A stretch of DNA of 64,000 nt from an uncultured Muribaculaceae bacterium. Lineage in GTDB: Bacteria > Bacteroidota > Bacteroidia > Bacteroidales > Muribaculaceae. The notes under the pieces are model-generated. The model saw nothing but the letters and a program-made list of their open reading frames with translations, searched no databases and was not told the origin of the DNA. The DNA is taken from contig CAKUJD010000003.1 of the NCBI GenBank assembly GCA_934661195.1, positions 1 to 64,000 on the forward strand, written 5' to 3'. The translations under genes and the position numbers were made by a program. Below, piece after piece: positions 44,398 through 51,319 of this stretch (positions are counted from its first letter, which is position 1; every line of letters begins with the position of its first letter).

Positions 44398-44403
44398 AAA
44401 AGC

Positions 44404-44441
44404 AACGGCGGGGCGGCAAAAGAGATTGCCGTCCCGCCGCT
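44404..44441. terminator. Bidirectional terminator
   Basis: CGGCGGG with CGGCAA pairs with TTGCCG and CCCGCCG. Lies between convergent MFS and fabG genes; A-rich and T-rich flanks on both sides. Confidence 0.85.
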
Positions 44442-44475
44442 TTGGGTATTTTTTCTGTCGGTGGAAAAAAACTGA

Positions 44476-45222
44476 TTACATGTTCATGCCGCCGTCCACT
44501 TGGATCACCTGGCCAGTGACGTAGCTCGACATGTCGCTGGCGAGGAACGTGGCCACATTGGCGATATCCTCAACCGTGCCGCCGCGGCGCAGTGGGATGC
44601 GCTCGATCCACTCCTTGCGGATGTTGTCGGGCAGAGCCTGAGTCATGGCCGTGTCGATGAAGCCGGGGGCGATGGCGTTGGCGCGGATGCCGCGGCGGCC
44701 CATTTCCTGACCCACGCTCTTGGCGAGGGCGATGAGGCCGGCCTTAGAGGCGGCATAGTTGGCCTGGCCGGCGTTGCCGTGCACGCCCACCACCGAAGCC
44801 ATGTTGATGATTGAGCCGTTGCGCTGGCGCATCATCACGGGGATGAGGGCGTGGATGAAGTTGAATGCCGACTTCAGGTTGACAGCGATCACGGCATCCC
44901 ACTGGGCCTCGGTCATCTTGAGCATGATGGCGTCTTTGGTGATGCCGGCGTTGTTGACCAGAATGTCGATGTGGCCAAAGTCTTCCTTGATTTGGGCCAC
45001 AACGGCCTCGGTCTCGTCGAACTTGGCAGCGTTTGACGCATAGCCTTTAGCCTTGACGCCAAGGGCAGTTATTTCTTCTTCGGTCTTTTTGCCGTTCTCG
45101 TCAATCACGAGGTCGGTGAAAGCGATGTCAGCGCCTTCGCTGGCAAACTTAAGAGCGATTTCTTTGCCAATACCGCGTGCGGCACCTGTGATGAGTGCCA
45201 CTTTTCCTTCGAGTAATTTCAT
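44476..45222 (-). CDS. fabG: 3-oxoacyl-ACP reductase
   Basis: NADPH-dependent reduction step of fatty-acid elongation. 248 residues, the usual SDR length. The cofactor loop is TGAARGIGKEIA, then NNAG (about 89-92) and the catalytic Ser143 (NMASVVG), Tyr156 and Lys160 (YAASK). The C-terminal DMSSYVTGQVIQVDGGMNM is strongly FabG-like. It follows a tetR-family gene by 54 bases, which probably is its operon partner; no other fatty-acid genes are near. Confidence 0.95.
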   Translation of the reverse strand: MKLLEGKVALITGAARGIGKEIALKFASEGADIAFTDLVIDENGKKTEEEITALGVKAKGYASNAAKFDETEAVVAQIKEDFGHIDILVNNAGITKDAIMLKMTEAQWDAVIAVNLKSAFNFIHALIPVMMRQRNGSIINMASVVGVHGNAGQANYAASKAGLIALAKSVGQEMGRRGIRANAIAPGFIDTAMTQALPDNIRKEWIERIPLRRGGTVEDIANVATFLASDMSSYVTGQVIQVDGGMNM

Positions 45223-45276
45223 CTTTTTTTGTCTTTGTGTATTGTGTGATAAATATCTGTCGTGTAGTCTATTTGT

Positions 45277-45876
45277 TTACAGTTTGCCGCCATCGTCGGC
45301 CGAGATGCCGTGCAGAATGAAGTCGCGGATGTAGGCCCGCAGCTTCATCTTTTCGATGCCAAGGTCGCCAAAACTGTCGCGGATGTAGTGGATGTCGAGC
45401 CCTTGCAGGCACAGCATCATCACACTCGCGGCCTTGTCGACGTGCTTGATGCGAAAGTCGCCGCGGTCCACGCCCTCTTGCAGAATTTGGCGCAGGATGG
45501 CCACCTCGCGGCCCGTGTTGGCACGGCGCGCGCGCTCCACGCGGCGCACGTCCATAAAGAAGCTGGCGCGCAGCGAGCCGTTGCGCCCCACCACCTCCTT
45601 CACCGCCTCGAAGCGTATGAAGATGAAGTTGATGAGTTTCTCCTCGGGCGGCAGCGGCAGCGACGGGAGCTTGCTGAGGCGGTCGACCACGATGCTGGTT
45701 TCGCGGCGCACAACGGCGTTGAAAATCTCGCGTTTGCTCTTGAAATAGGTGTAGATGGTGCGCCGGCCCTTGTCGCTGGCCGATGCTATATCGTTCATGG
45801 TGGTGTTTTCCACCCCCTTGTGGGCAAACAGCTGCCGCGCCACATCTATGAGCTTATCGCGAGTTTTAGATACCAT
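45277..45876 (-). CDS. TetR-family transcriptional regulator
   Basis: 199 residues. N-terminal TetR helix-turn-helix (KLIDVARQLFAHKGVENTTMNDIASASDKGRRTIYTYFKSKREIFNAVV) and a helical ligand domain. Upstream of fabG in the same direction, so it may control itself and fabG and could sense an acyl compound, as FabR-like or FadR-like TetR regulators do; this is inferred from position. The alternative start adds 41 residues not seen in the family. Confidence 0.9.
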   Translation of the reverse strand: MVSKTRDKLIDVARQLFAHKGVENTTMNDIASASDKGRRTIYTYFKSKREIFNAVVRRETSIVVDRLSKLPSLPLPPEEKLINFIFIRFEAVKEVVGRNGSLRASFFMDVRRVERARRANTGREVAILRQILQEGVDRGDFRIKHVDKAASVMMLCLQGLDIHYIRDSFGDLGIEKMKLRAYIRDFILHGISADDGGKL

Positions 45877-45978
45877 TGTGATCTGAAAAATTGCACATTT
45901 AATTACAAAGTGCGAAATTAATGAATATTGTTGACTTACACAACTGTTGTGCGCGGCAATGCGCATTCCCAAGCACGG

Positions 45979-46017
45979 CAGTGGCCGCCCGGGCATCAAG
46001 AGCGCGGGCGGCCACTG
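45979..46017. terminator. Hairpin after glyA
   Basis: CAGTGGCCGCCCG pairs perfectly with CGGGCGGCCACTG around a 13-base loop. It follows the glyA stop by about 30 bases. There is no T-run after it on the minus strand, so it may stabilise the 3' end rather than end transcription alone. Confidence 0.55.
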
Positions 46018-46044
46018 TATGGCGATGGATTGGCGTTGCTGCGG

Positions 46045-47325
46045 CTACCAGGCAAACATCGGGTAGTCCTTCATCATGGCGTTCACCTTTTCGCGCACGG
46101 CCTTGATGTTGGCCTCGCTTTCGGGATTAGCCAGAACGGTGTCGATAAACTCCACTATCTGGCCCATCTGCTCCTCTTTGAGACCGCGGGTGGTGATGGC
46201 GGGAGTGCCCAGGCGCAGGCCTGAGGTCTGGAAGGCCGAGCGGTCGTCGAAGGGCACCATGTTTTTGTTGGCAGTGATGTCGGCTGCCACCAGGGCTGCC
46301 TCGGCCACCTTGCCGGTGAGGTCGGGATACTTGGTGCGCAGGTCAACGAGCATGCTGTGGTTGTCGGTGCCGCCCGAGCAAATCTTGTAGCCCTTGTCGA
46401 TGAGGGCCTGCGCCATGACGCGCGAGTTGCGTAGCACCTGCTCGGCATAGGTCTTGAACGATGGCTGCAGAGCCTCGCCGAAGGCCACAGCCTTGGCGGC
46501 GATCACGTGCTCGAGGGGGCCGCCCTGCACTCCGGGGAACACGGCCGAATTGAGCAGCGACGACATTTTGCGCACCACTCCCTTCTTGGTGGTTATGCCC
46601 CAGGGATTGTCGAAATCCTTGCCCATGAGAATGATGCCGCCGCGGGGGCCGCGCAGGGTCTTGTGGGTGGTGGAGGTGACGATGTGAGCCCACTTCAGGG
46701 GGTTGTTGAGCAGGCCTGCGGCAATGAGGCCTGCGGGGTGGGCCATGTCGATCATGAGCAGGGCGCCCACCTTGTCGGCGATTTTGCGCATGCGCTCATA
46801 GTCCCACTCGCGGCTGTAGGCGCTGGCGCCGCCCACTATGAGCTTGGGATGCTCGCGCAGGGCCACCTCCTCCATCATGTCGTAGTCCACAAGGTTGGTG
46901 TCGGGGGTCACATTGTATTCACACTGGTGAAACACGAGTCCTGAGAAGTTCACTGGGCTGCCGTGCGACAGATGGCCGCCGTGGGCCAGGTTAAGGCCCA
47001 TGAACTTGTCGCCGGGCTTGAGCACAGCCATGAACACGGCCATGTTGGCCTGCGCGCCCGAGTGGGGCTGCACGTTGGCATACTCGGCGCCAAAGAGGCG
47101 CTTGATGCGCTCGATGGCCAGAGTCTCGGCCTCGTCGACAAACTGGCATCCGCCATAGTAGCGGTGGCCCGGATAGCCCTCGGCATACTTGTTGGTCAGG
47201 CAGCTGCCCATGGCCTGCATCACCTGATCGCTCACAAAGTTCTCTGAGGCAATCAGCTCGATGCCGCTCTGCTGGCGGTTATGCTCCTTCTCGATGATGT
47301 TGAAGATTTCGATGTCTCTTTCCAT
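46045..47325 (-). CDS. glyA: Serine hydroxymethyltransferase
   Basis: PLP enzyme converting serine and tetrahydrofolate to glycine and methylene-THF. 426 residues, full length. Substrate and PLP signatures: [55 protein letters not shown] and the PLP lysine in [14 protein letters not shown]. It follows the flavin-reductase gene by 39 bases, likely cotranscribed. Confidence 0.97.
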   Translation of the reverse strand: MERDIEIFNIIEKEHNRQQSGIELIASENFVSDQVMQAMGSCLTNKYAEGYPGHRYYGGCQFVDEAETLAIERIKRLFGAEYANVQPHSGAQANMAVFMAVLKPGDKFMGLNLAHGGHLSHGSPVNFSGLVFHQCEYNVTPDTNLVDYDMMEEVALREHPKLIVGGASAYSREWDYERMRKIADKVGALLMIDMAHPAGLIAAGLLNNPLKWAHIVTSTTHKTLRGPRGGIILMGKDFDNPWGITTKKGVVRKMSSLLNSAVFPGVQGGPLEHVIAAKAVAFGEALQPSFKTYAEQVLRNSRVMAQALIDKGYKICSGGTDNHSMLVDLRTKYPDLTGKVAEAALVAADITANKNMVPFDDRSAFQTSGLRLGTPAITTRGLKEEQMGQIVEFIDTVLANPESEANIKAVREKVNAMMKDYPMFAW

Positions 47326-47364
47326 AAGTTGAAGATAGATGTTATATGTGTTGATTAAAACGGA

Positions 47365-47937
47365 TTATTTCTGCTTTTTCTTGCGCACGCTCCACCCGAA
47401 GTGGCCTAAAGGCTCGCCCAGCGTGTAGTACTGGCCGTGGCAGTAGGCAATGAGGTCGGCCCGCTTCATGTCGAAGGCTCCCGTGGCGGGGTCGATGTAG
47501 CGGTCGTCGGCGATGACGTTGGTCACCTCGGCAATGAACATGTCGTGGGTGCCCAGATGCACCACATCGCGCACGCGGCACTCAATGCTCATGGGCGATT
47601 CGCTGATGTAGGGGGCTGCCGTGGTGACGCCAGGCACTGGGGTGAGACCCATTTCGGCAAACTTGTTGTAGTCGCGGCCCGAGCGCACTCCGCACCAGTC
47701 GGTGGCGCGGGCCAGAGTGCGGTTGGTGAGGTTGAGGGTGAAGGCCATGTTGCGCTTCACTATGCCGTAGCTGTGGCGCTCAGGGCGGATCGACACGTAG
47801 CACATGGCCGGGTCGGAACAGATGGTGCCCACCCACGAGGCGGTGAACACATTATATTCGCTCTCGCACGAGCCGCAGCTCACGAGCACCGCCGGCAGCG
47901 GATAGACCATTGTTCCGGGTCGCCAATTCTGTTTCAT
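47365..47937 (-). CDS. Flavin reductase / FMN-binding split-barrel protein
   Basis: 190 residues with the flavin-reductase-like fold: YPLPAVLVSCGSCESEYNVFTASWVGTICSDPAMCYVSIRPERHSYGIV, then FTLNLTN and IECRVRDVVHLGTHDMFIAEVTNVIADDRYID. Such proteins bind FMN and reduce it or act with a partner oxidoreductase. The partner is unknown. The start giving MKQNWRPGTM follows a -7 box by about 35 bases; a longer frame is not family-like. First gene before glyA. Confidence 0.88.
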   Translation of the reverse strand: MKQNWRPGTMVYPLPAVLVSCGSCESEYNVFTASWVGTICSDPAMCYVSIRPERHSYGIVKRNMAFTLNLTNRTLARATDWCGVRSGRDYNKFAEMGLTPVPGVTTAAPYISESPMSIECRVRDVVHLGTHDMFIAEVTNVIADDRYIDPATGAFDMKRADLIAYCHGQYYTLGEPLGHFGWSVRKKKQK

Positions 47938-47971
47938 GCTTTGAATGACTGATAAAATTGTTGTGTATGCA

Positions 47972-47979
47972 CAAAGATA
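47972..47979 (-). promoter_or_regulatory. Predicted -7 box of flavin reductase-glyA
   Basis: Minus-strand TATCTTTG 34 bases before the start codon. No TTTG at -33 distance. Confidence 0.5.
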
Positions 47980-48052
47980 GTAACAAAAAACGAGAATAGC
48001 CACCAGCGGCTGCGATAATGTTGGCCCCGGCGCGCAGACTTGCAATGGGCAT

Positions 48053-48148
48053 AAAAAACATAAAGAGCTATTTTCTACTCAAAAATAGCTCTTTAGGTCT
48101 TCAATAGGTATAACTCATATTAAGGTAAAAAGATTGCTTTAGGTTTAT
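48053..48148 (-). ncRNA. Candidate small RNA
   Basis: A full promoter (TTTG-N20-TATCTTTG) is followed, about 55 bases after the predicted start, by an intrinsic terminator, with no gene between. The predicted transcript is about 95 nt and contains a five-codon frame (MSYTY). It lies between the convergent side of the LpxH-like gene and the flavin-reductase start, all on the minus strand. It could also be a prematurely terminated leader of flavin reductase. Confidence 0.5.
48054..48095 (-). terminator. Intrinsic terminator of the candidate small RNA
   Basis: Minus strand: TAAAGAGCTATTTT pairs with AAAATAGCTCTTTA around a short loop, then TGTTTTTTATG. It may equally end transcripts coming from the LpxH-like gene. 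Confidence 0.8.
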
Positions 48149-48152
48149 GCTG

Positions 48153-48184
48153 CAAAGATAGTGGGCTTGCCACATCATTGCAAA
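48153..48184 (-). promoter_or_regulatory. Consensus promoter without a downstream gene
   Basis: Minus strand: TTTG (48184-48181), 20-base spacer, TATCTTTG (48160-48153). Faces the candidate small RNA. Confidence 0.7.
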
Positions 48185-48197
48185 TTAAAAAATATAT

Positions 48198-48215
48198 TTA
48201 AAAACATGTTTTTAA
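48198..48215. promoter_or_regulatory. Perfect 18-bp palindrome, candidate operator
   Basis: TTAAAAACATGTTTTTAA is fully self-complementary and lies 14 bases upstream of the -33 element of the orphan promoter, a usual place for an activator or repressor site. Confidence 0.45.
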
Positions 48216-48350
48216 CAGTTTAATGCCCTGAAGAGCAATACTGAAAGTGGTTAAATCGCTCAGATTTAATCGTTTGTTTCTAATTTTAACAATACTTTGC
48301 TCATGAGTTAAACTCTTTTAATGTCACATTAAGAGGAAAGCCGCTGAATT

Positions 48351-49103
48351 TTAGCCGCCATATGAGCACAGACGCAACTCGGCACCATCGAACACGGCAT
48401 AGGTGCTCTTGGTTATCCAGTCGCCGAGAAAAGTGACGTCGCCGCCAGCGGCAAGTTGCAGCTGGCGCGCTATGTGCAGGTGGCCATACACGAAGTGCGC
48501 TATGCCTCCGCCGCGGCTGTTGTAACCCTCGGAGAACTCCACAAGGCTGCGGGCGCTGGCTTCGGCACCGGCCAGCTCGCTTTGAGGCGTGCGCGAGGTG
48601 CGGTTGTCGGCCGACCAGCCTGCGGCTATCTGATAGGTCCAGCGCGGATGAATGGCGGCATAAAGCACTTGGCACACGCGGTTGTAGAAGCACCAGCGCA
48701 TAAAGCGGTACATGGCCGGGCGGCGGCCCACATCGTCGCCGTGGCTCAGGAAAAAGCGGCGGCCCATGATGGTGGCCACGGTGTGGCCCTTGAGCACAGT
48801 GAGCCCTATCTCGTCGCGCAGGTAGTCGAACAGCCACACGTCATGGTTGCCCGTCATCCAGTAGATGCGCACGCCGCTGTCGGCAAGGCGCGCAAGCGCG
48901 GCGAAAAAGCGCACATGCCCGCGCGGCACCACCGTGCGGTATTCATACCAGTAGTCGAGAATGTCGCCCAACAAGTAGAGCTCGGCCGCATCGCCTGCGA
49001 TACTGTCGAGAAAGCTGACCACGCGGCGCTCGTGGGCGCGGTGGTCGGCAATGTAGTGCGCCCCAAGGTGCAGGTCGCTCATGAAGTAAGCCTTGCCGCC
49101 CAT
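48351..49103 (-). CDS. UDP-2,3-diacylglucosamine diphosphatase-like metallophosphoesterase (LpxH type)
   Basis: 250 residues. Metal-binding motifs of LpxH-like calcineurin enzymes are intact: SDLHLG (Asp10, His12), LLGDILDYW (Asp47), TGNHDVW (Asn87, His88), SHGDD and the final YGHLH. In the family this enzyme hydrolyses UDP-diacylglucosamine in lipid A synthesis at the inner membrane. No other lpx gene is adjacent. The ATG opening MGGKAYFMSD leaves a ten-base gap to the upstream gene; a longer start would overlap it by 32 bases. Confidence 0.9.
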   Translation of the reverse strand: MGGKAYFMSDLHLGAHYIADHRAHERRVVSFLDSIAGDAAELYLLGDILDYWYEYRTVVPRGHVRFFAALARLADSGVRIYWMTGNHDVWLFDYLRDEIGLTVLKGHTVATIMGRRFFLSHGDDVGRRPAMYRFMRWCFYNRVCQVLYAAIHPRWTYQIAAGWSADNRTSRTPQSELAGAEASARSLVEFSEGYNSRGGGIAHFVYGHLHIARQLQLAAGGDVTFLGDWITKSTYAVFDGAELRLCSYGG

Positions 49104-49113
49104 AGCGCGCCGG

Positions 49114-49434
49114 TCAGAGCATTCCAAGTTCAAGTTTGGCCTCATCGCTCATCATGCTCTGATCCCACTCGGGTTCGAACACAAGATTCACTGCCACACT
49201 CTTGACGCCGTCGATGCTCTCCACCTTTTGTCGGATGTCCTCAAACAGAAAGTCGCCCATTGGGCAATTGGGAGCGGTGAGCGTCATGTCGATGCTCACA
49301 TTGCCGTTGTCGTCGAGGTCGATTTTGTAGATAAGTCCCAGACTGTAGACGTCGACCGGAATTTCAGGATCGAACACCGTCTTCAGCATCTCCACAATCT
49401 TCTCTTCTATCTCAAGTTTCTTTTCTTCAGTCAT
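49114..49434 (-). CDS. MIP18/PaaD-family (DUF59) metal-sulfur cluster assembly protein
   Basis: 106 residues: KIVEMLKTVFDPEIPVDVYSLGLIYKIDLDDNGNVSIDMTLTAPNCPMGDFLFEDIRQKVESIDGVKSVAVNLVFEPEWD. The DPEIPVD(V)(Y) opening and TxPxCPMG(x) with Cys are the DUF59 hallmark, as in SufT-like proteins that help Fe-S maturation. No suf or paa genes are adjacent, so its target is unknown. It precedes the LpxH-like gene and has a repeat-borne promoter nine bases upstream. Confidence 0.92.
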   Translation of the reverse strand: MTEEKKLEIEEKIVEMLKTVFDPEIPVDVYSLGLIYKIDLDDNGNVSIDMTLTAPNCPMGDFLFEDIRQKVESIDGVKSVAVNLVFEPEWDQSMMSDEAKLELGML

Positions 49435-49442
49435 AATTAGTG

Positions 49443-49567
49443 CAAAATTAGTGCAAACCGAGCGCAATGGCAAAAAAATGAGCTTGCTCGTTTTTTTTGA
49501 ACATTGCCGAGGTGCAGCCTGATTTATCAAAAATTAGTGCAAACCGAGCGCAATGGCAAATCGGCTT
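49443..49567 (-). repeat. Promoter-bearing dispersed repeat, copies 4 and 5 (tandem)
   Basis: Anchor GTGCAAACCGAGCGCAA at 49451-49467 and again at 49537-49553, 86 bases apart, with the block TTGCCGAGGTGCAGCCTG between. The first abuts TAATTTTG on the minus strand (49450-49443), a good -7 box nine bases before the MIP18 start; the second abuts TAATTTTT, weaker. Confidence 0.8.
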
Positions 49568-49574
49568 GCTTGAA

Positions 49575-50318
49575 TCACAGTAGCGGAATCACATCGGCCA
49601 AGCGGGTGACGGTGAACGTGGCGGTGCCAGGTGCAGGATCAACGCCGCGGCAGTTGTAGTACACCGTGCGCAGGCCAGCGCGGTGTGCCCCCTCGATGTC
49701 GGCCTCAGGATCGTCGCCAATCATCACCGCCTGGCTGGCGGTGGCGCCGCACCGCCGCAAAGCGTAGTCGTAGATGCCACGGAAGGGCTTGGTGATGCCG
49801 CAGTCGTCGCTCAGCACTATGCGGTCGATGTAGCCGTCGACGCCAGCCGAGCGCAACTTTTGCTGCTGTGTGCCGCGGAAGCCGTTGCTCACCACACACG
49901 TGGTGTAGCCCTTGCGGCGCAAGTGCTCTAGCAGCTGCCGCGCGCCGGGCACCAGCAGTTTGAGCGAGGCGAGCGTAGTCAGGTAGTATTCGTCCATCTT
50001 GCCGGCCATGACGGTGCAGTCGCCGCCATAGCCGCACTGCTGCAGAGTGTAGCGGAAGCGCTCATTCATCAGGTGGTCGCGGCCTATGTGGCCGTGATGG
50101 TACAGCCGCCACAACTCAAGGTTTTTAGCCAGATACACACGGTGGAACTCATCGCGGCTACAGAAGTCGTCAACCTTAAAAGCGTCGCAGGTGCGGCTGA
50201 AGGCCACCTTGCTGTTTTCCGTGAACCACCAAATGGTGTCGTCGAGGTCGATGAGCACCGTGGTGACGCCCTCGAGCGCGGCGGCCTTGGGCGTGTTGCT
50301 GTGATTTGATTCAGTCAT
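49575..50318 (-). CDS. HAD-family hydrolase (YjjG-like nucleotidase)
   Basis: 247 residues. HAD motifs: nucleophile Asp24 and acid Asp26 in LIDLDDTIW, the second motif VVSNGF, the Lys in DCGITKPFRGIYDYAL and the metal motif GDDPEADIEGAHRAG. The C1-type helical cap lies between (about 35-115). YjjG-like enzymes act on nucleoside monophosphates, but substrate cannot be read from sequence. A consensus-like promoter lies seven bases upstream. The longer frame adds 18 Cys/Arg-rich residues and was rejected. Confidence 0.88.
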   Translation of the reverse strand: MTESNHSNTPKAAALEGVTTVLIDLDDTIWWFTENSKVAFSRTCDAFKVDDFCSRDEFHRVYLAKNLELWRLYHHGHIGRDHLMNERFRYTLQQCGYGGDCTVMAGKMDEYYLTTLASLKLLVPGARQLLEHLRRKGYTTCVVSNGFRGTQQQKLRSAGVDGYIDRIVLSDDCGITKPFRGIYDYALRRCGATASQAVMIGDDPEADIEGAHRAGLRTVYYNCRGVDPAPGTATFTVTRLADVIPLL

Positions 50319-50324
50319 AACGCA

Positions 50325-50356
50325 CAAAAGTAGTGCAATCCTGCGGCAATGGCAAG
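50325..50356 (-). promoter_or_regulatory. Predicted promoter of the HAD gene
   Basis: Minus strand: CTTG (50356-50353), 20-base spacer, TACTTTTG (50332-50325), seven bases before the ATG, so the message would be nearly leaderless. Confidence 0.55.
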
Positions 50357-50662
50357 TCCGGCGGGCGCACAAAACGTTAAAGAATAGTATTTTCGGCCCG
50401 ACATGCGGCCCGGCGTCTTTTTATATAATGAGAAACGCACAGCGTGCCCAACGTTTTTTGCCATGCCGACAAGAAAAATGCTGAATAATAGCACTTAATT
50501 CAAAAAAAAGTGCGATATTTGCACTGCTTTTAGCTAAACCGCGCAGCGCTGGGGGTCCGCAAGAGAGAATCTGCGCAGCCGGCACGGCAATTTAAGTCAC
50601 GCGGCGAGGCACACCAAAAGCGCAAGAGTTGAATTTAATAAATTTTAAAATTTTGATATAAA
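50357..50662. other. Intergenic region upstream of the HU gene
   Basis: About 300 bases, no gene recognised. GATATTTG at 50514-50521 is a near match to the -7 box and would leave a leader of about 140 bases for the HU gene. Confidence 0.4.
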
Positions 50663-50938
50663 ATGACTAAGGCAGACATTGTAAGCGAAATTTCGAAATC
50701 AACTGGCATTGACAAGGCCACAGTTTTGGAAACTCTGGAAAAGTTTATGGAGAGCGTCAAAGCATCACTTGCTGAGGGCGAGAATGTGTATCTGCGAGGT
50801 TTTGGCAGCTTTATCGTAAAGGTACGTTCAGAGAAGACTGCCCGCAACATTTCAAAGAACACTCAAATCACCATTCCCGAGCACAAGATTCCGGCGTTCA
50901 AGCCCGCAAAGGTGTTCATGGAGCAGGTGAAGGACTAA
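50663..50938 (+). CDS. HU/IHF-family DNA-binding protein
   Basis: 91 residues with the bacterial histone-like fold: MTKADIVSEISKSTGIDKATVLETLEKFMESVKASLAEGENVYLRGFGSF and the DNA-binding arm VKVRSEKTARNISKNTQITIPEHKIPAFKPAKVF, including the intercalating Pro at the arm tip. It bends and compacts DNA. It stands alone, followed by the 30-codon basic gene and rng; the trio may be conserved in Bacteroidetes. Confidence 0.96.
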   Translation: MTKADIVSEISKSTGIDKATVLETLEKFMESVKASLAEGENVYLRGFGSFIVKVRSEKTARNISKNTQITIPEHKIPAFKPAKVFMEQVKD

Positions 50939-51043
50939 TATAGCCAGCAGCAGCCGACGGCTGCGCAAGGCATTGGCCCAAGCAATAACAACAAGAGCAA
51001 AACAATTCATTCATTTTTTATAATAATTTTAAACTAAGTAACT

Positions 51044-51136
51044 ATGCCCAGCGGTAAGAAAAGAAAAGGCCACAAGATGGCCACGCACAAGCGCAAAAAG
51101 AGACTTAGAAAGAATAGACATAAATCTAAGAAATAA
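51044..51136 (+). CDS. Tiny highly basic protein, AURKAIP1/COX24-like
   Basis: Only 30 residues, of which more than half are Lys or Arg: MPSGKKRKGHKMATHKRKKR, then LRKNRHKSKK. The run HKMATHKRKKRLRKNRHK matches my memory of a short family conserved in Bacteroidetes and related to the C terminus of AURKAIP1/COX24 (mitochondrial ribosomal mS38). This suggests a ribosome-bound peptide. It lies between the HU and rng genes on the same strand; the T-free AT-rich leader has no Shine-Dalgarno. Confidence 0.8.
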   Translation: MPSGKKRKGHKMATHKRKKRLRKNRHKSKK

Positions 51137-51159
51137 TCTTTCTATTTAAGTCATACGCT

Positions 51160-51226
51160 AAGAACAAACTGATGAAAAAGCAGCTTTATCTAAGCCACGG
51201 TATTCATAAGTTTGTTCTTTGTGTTT
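51160..51226 (+). promoter_or_regulatory. Long-range inverted repeat upstream of rng
   Basis: AAGAACAAAC (51160-51169) is the perfect inverse of GTTTGTTCTT (51210-51219), with an inner hairpin GATGAAAAAG/CTTTATC between. T residues follow (TGTGTTTTTG). It may end the small basic gene's transcript, or form part of an rng leader structure. Confidence 0.5.
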
Positions 51227-51319
51227 TTGAAACGCCCCCACCCCGCTCCGCCCCTGGCAGCGCGGGGGTCTTGAAAAAGTATTTTTTACAACAAGCATTT
51301 ATGTACACACCCTTCTGCG

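Noticed and set aside
48250-48272. TTAAATC/GATTTAA hairpin as the terminator of the LpxH-like gene
   Set aside because: It is AT-rich with no T-run on the minus strand; the stronger hairpin at 48061-48095 is a better candidate.
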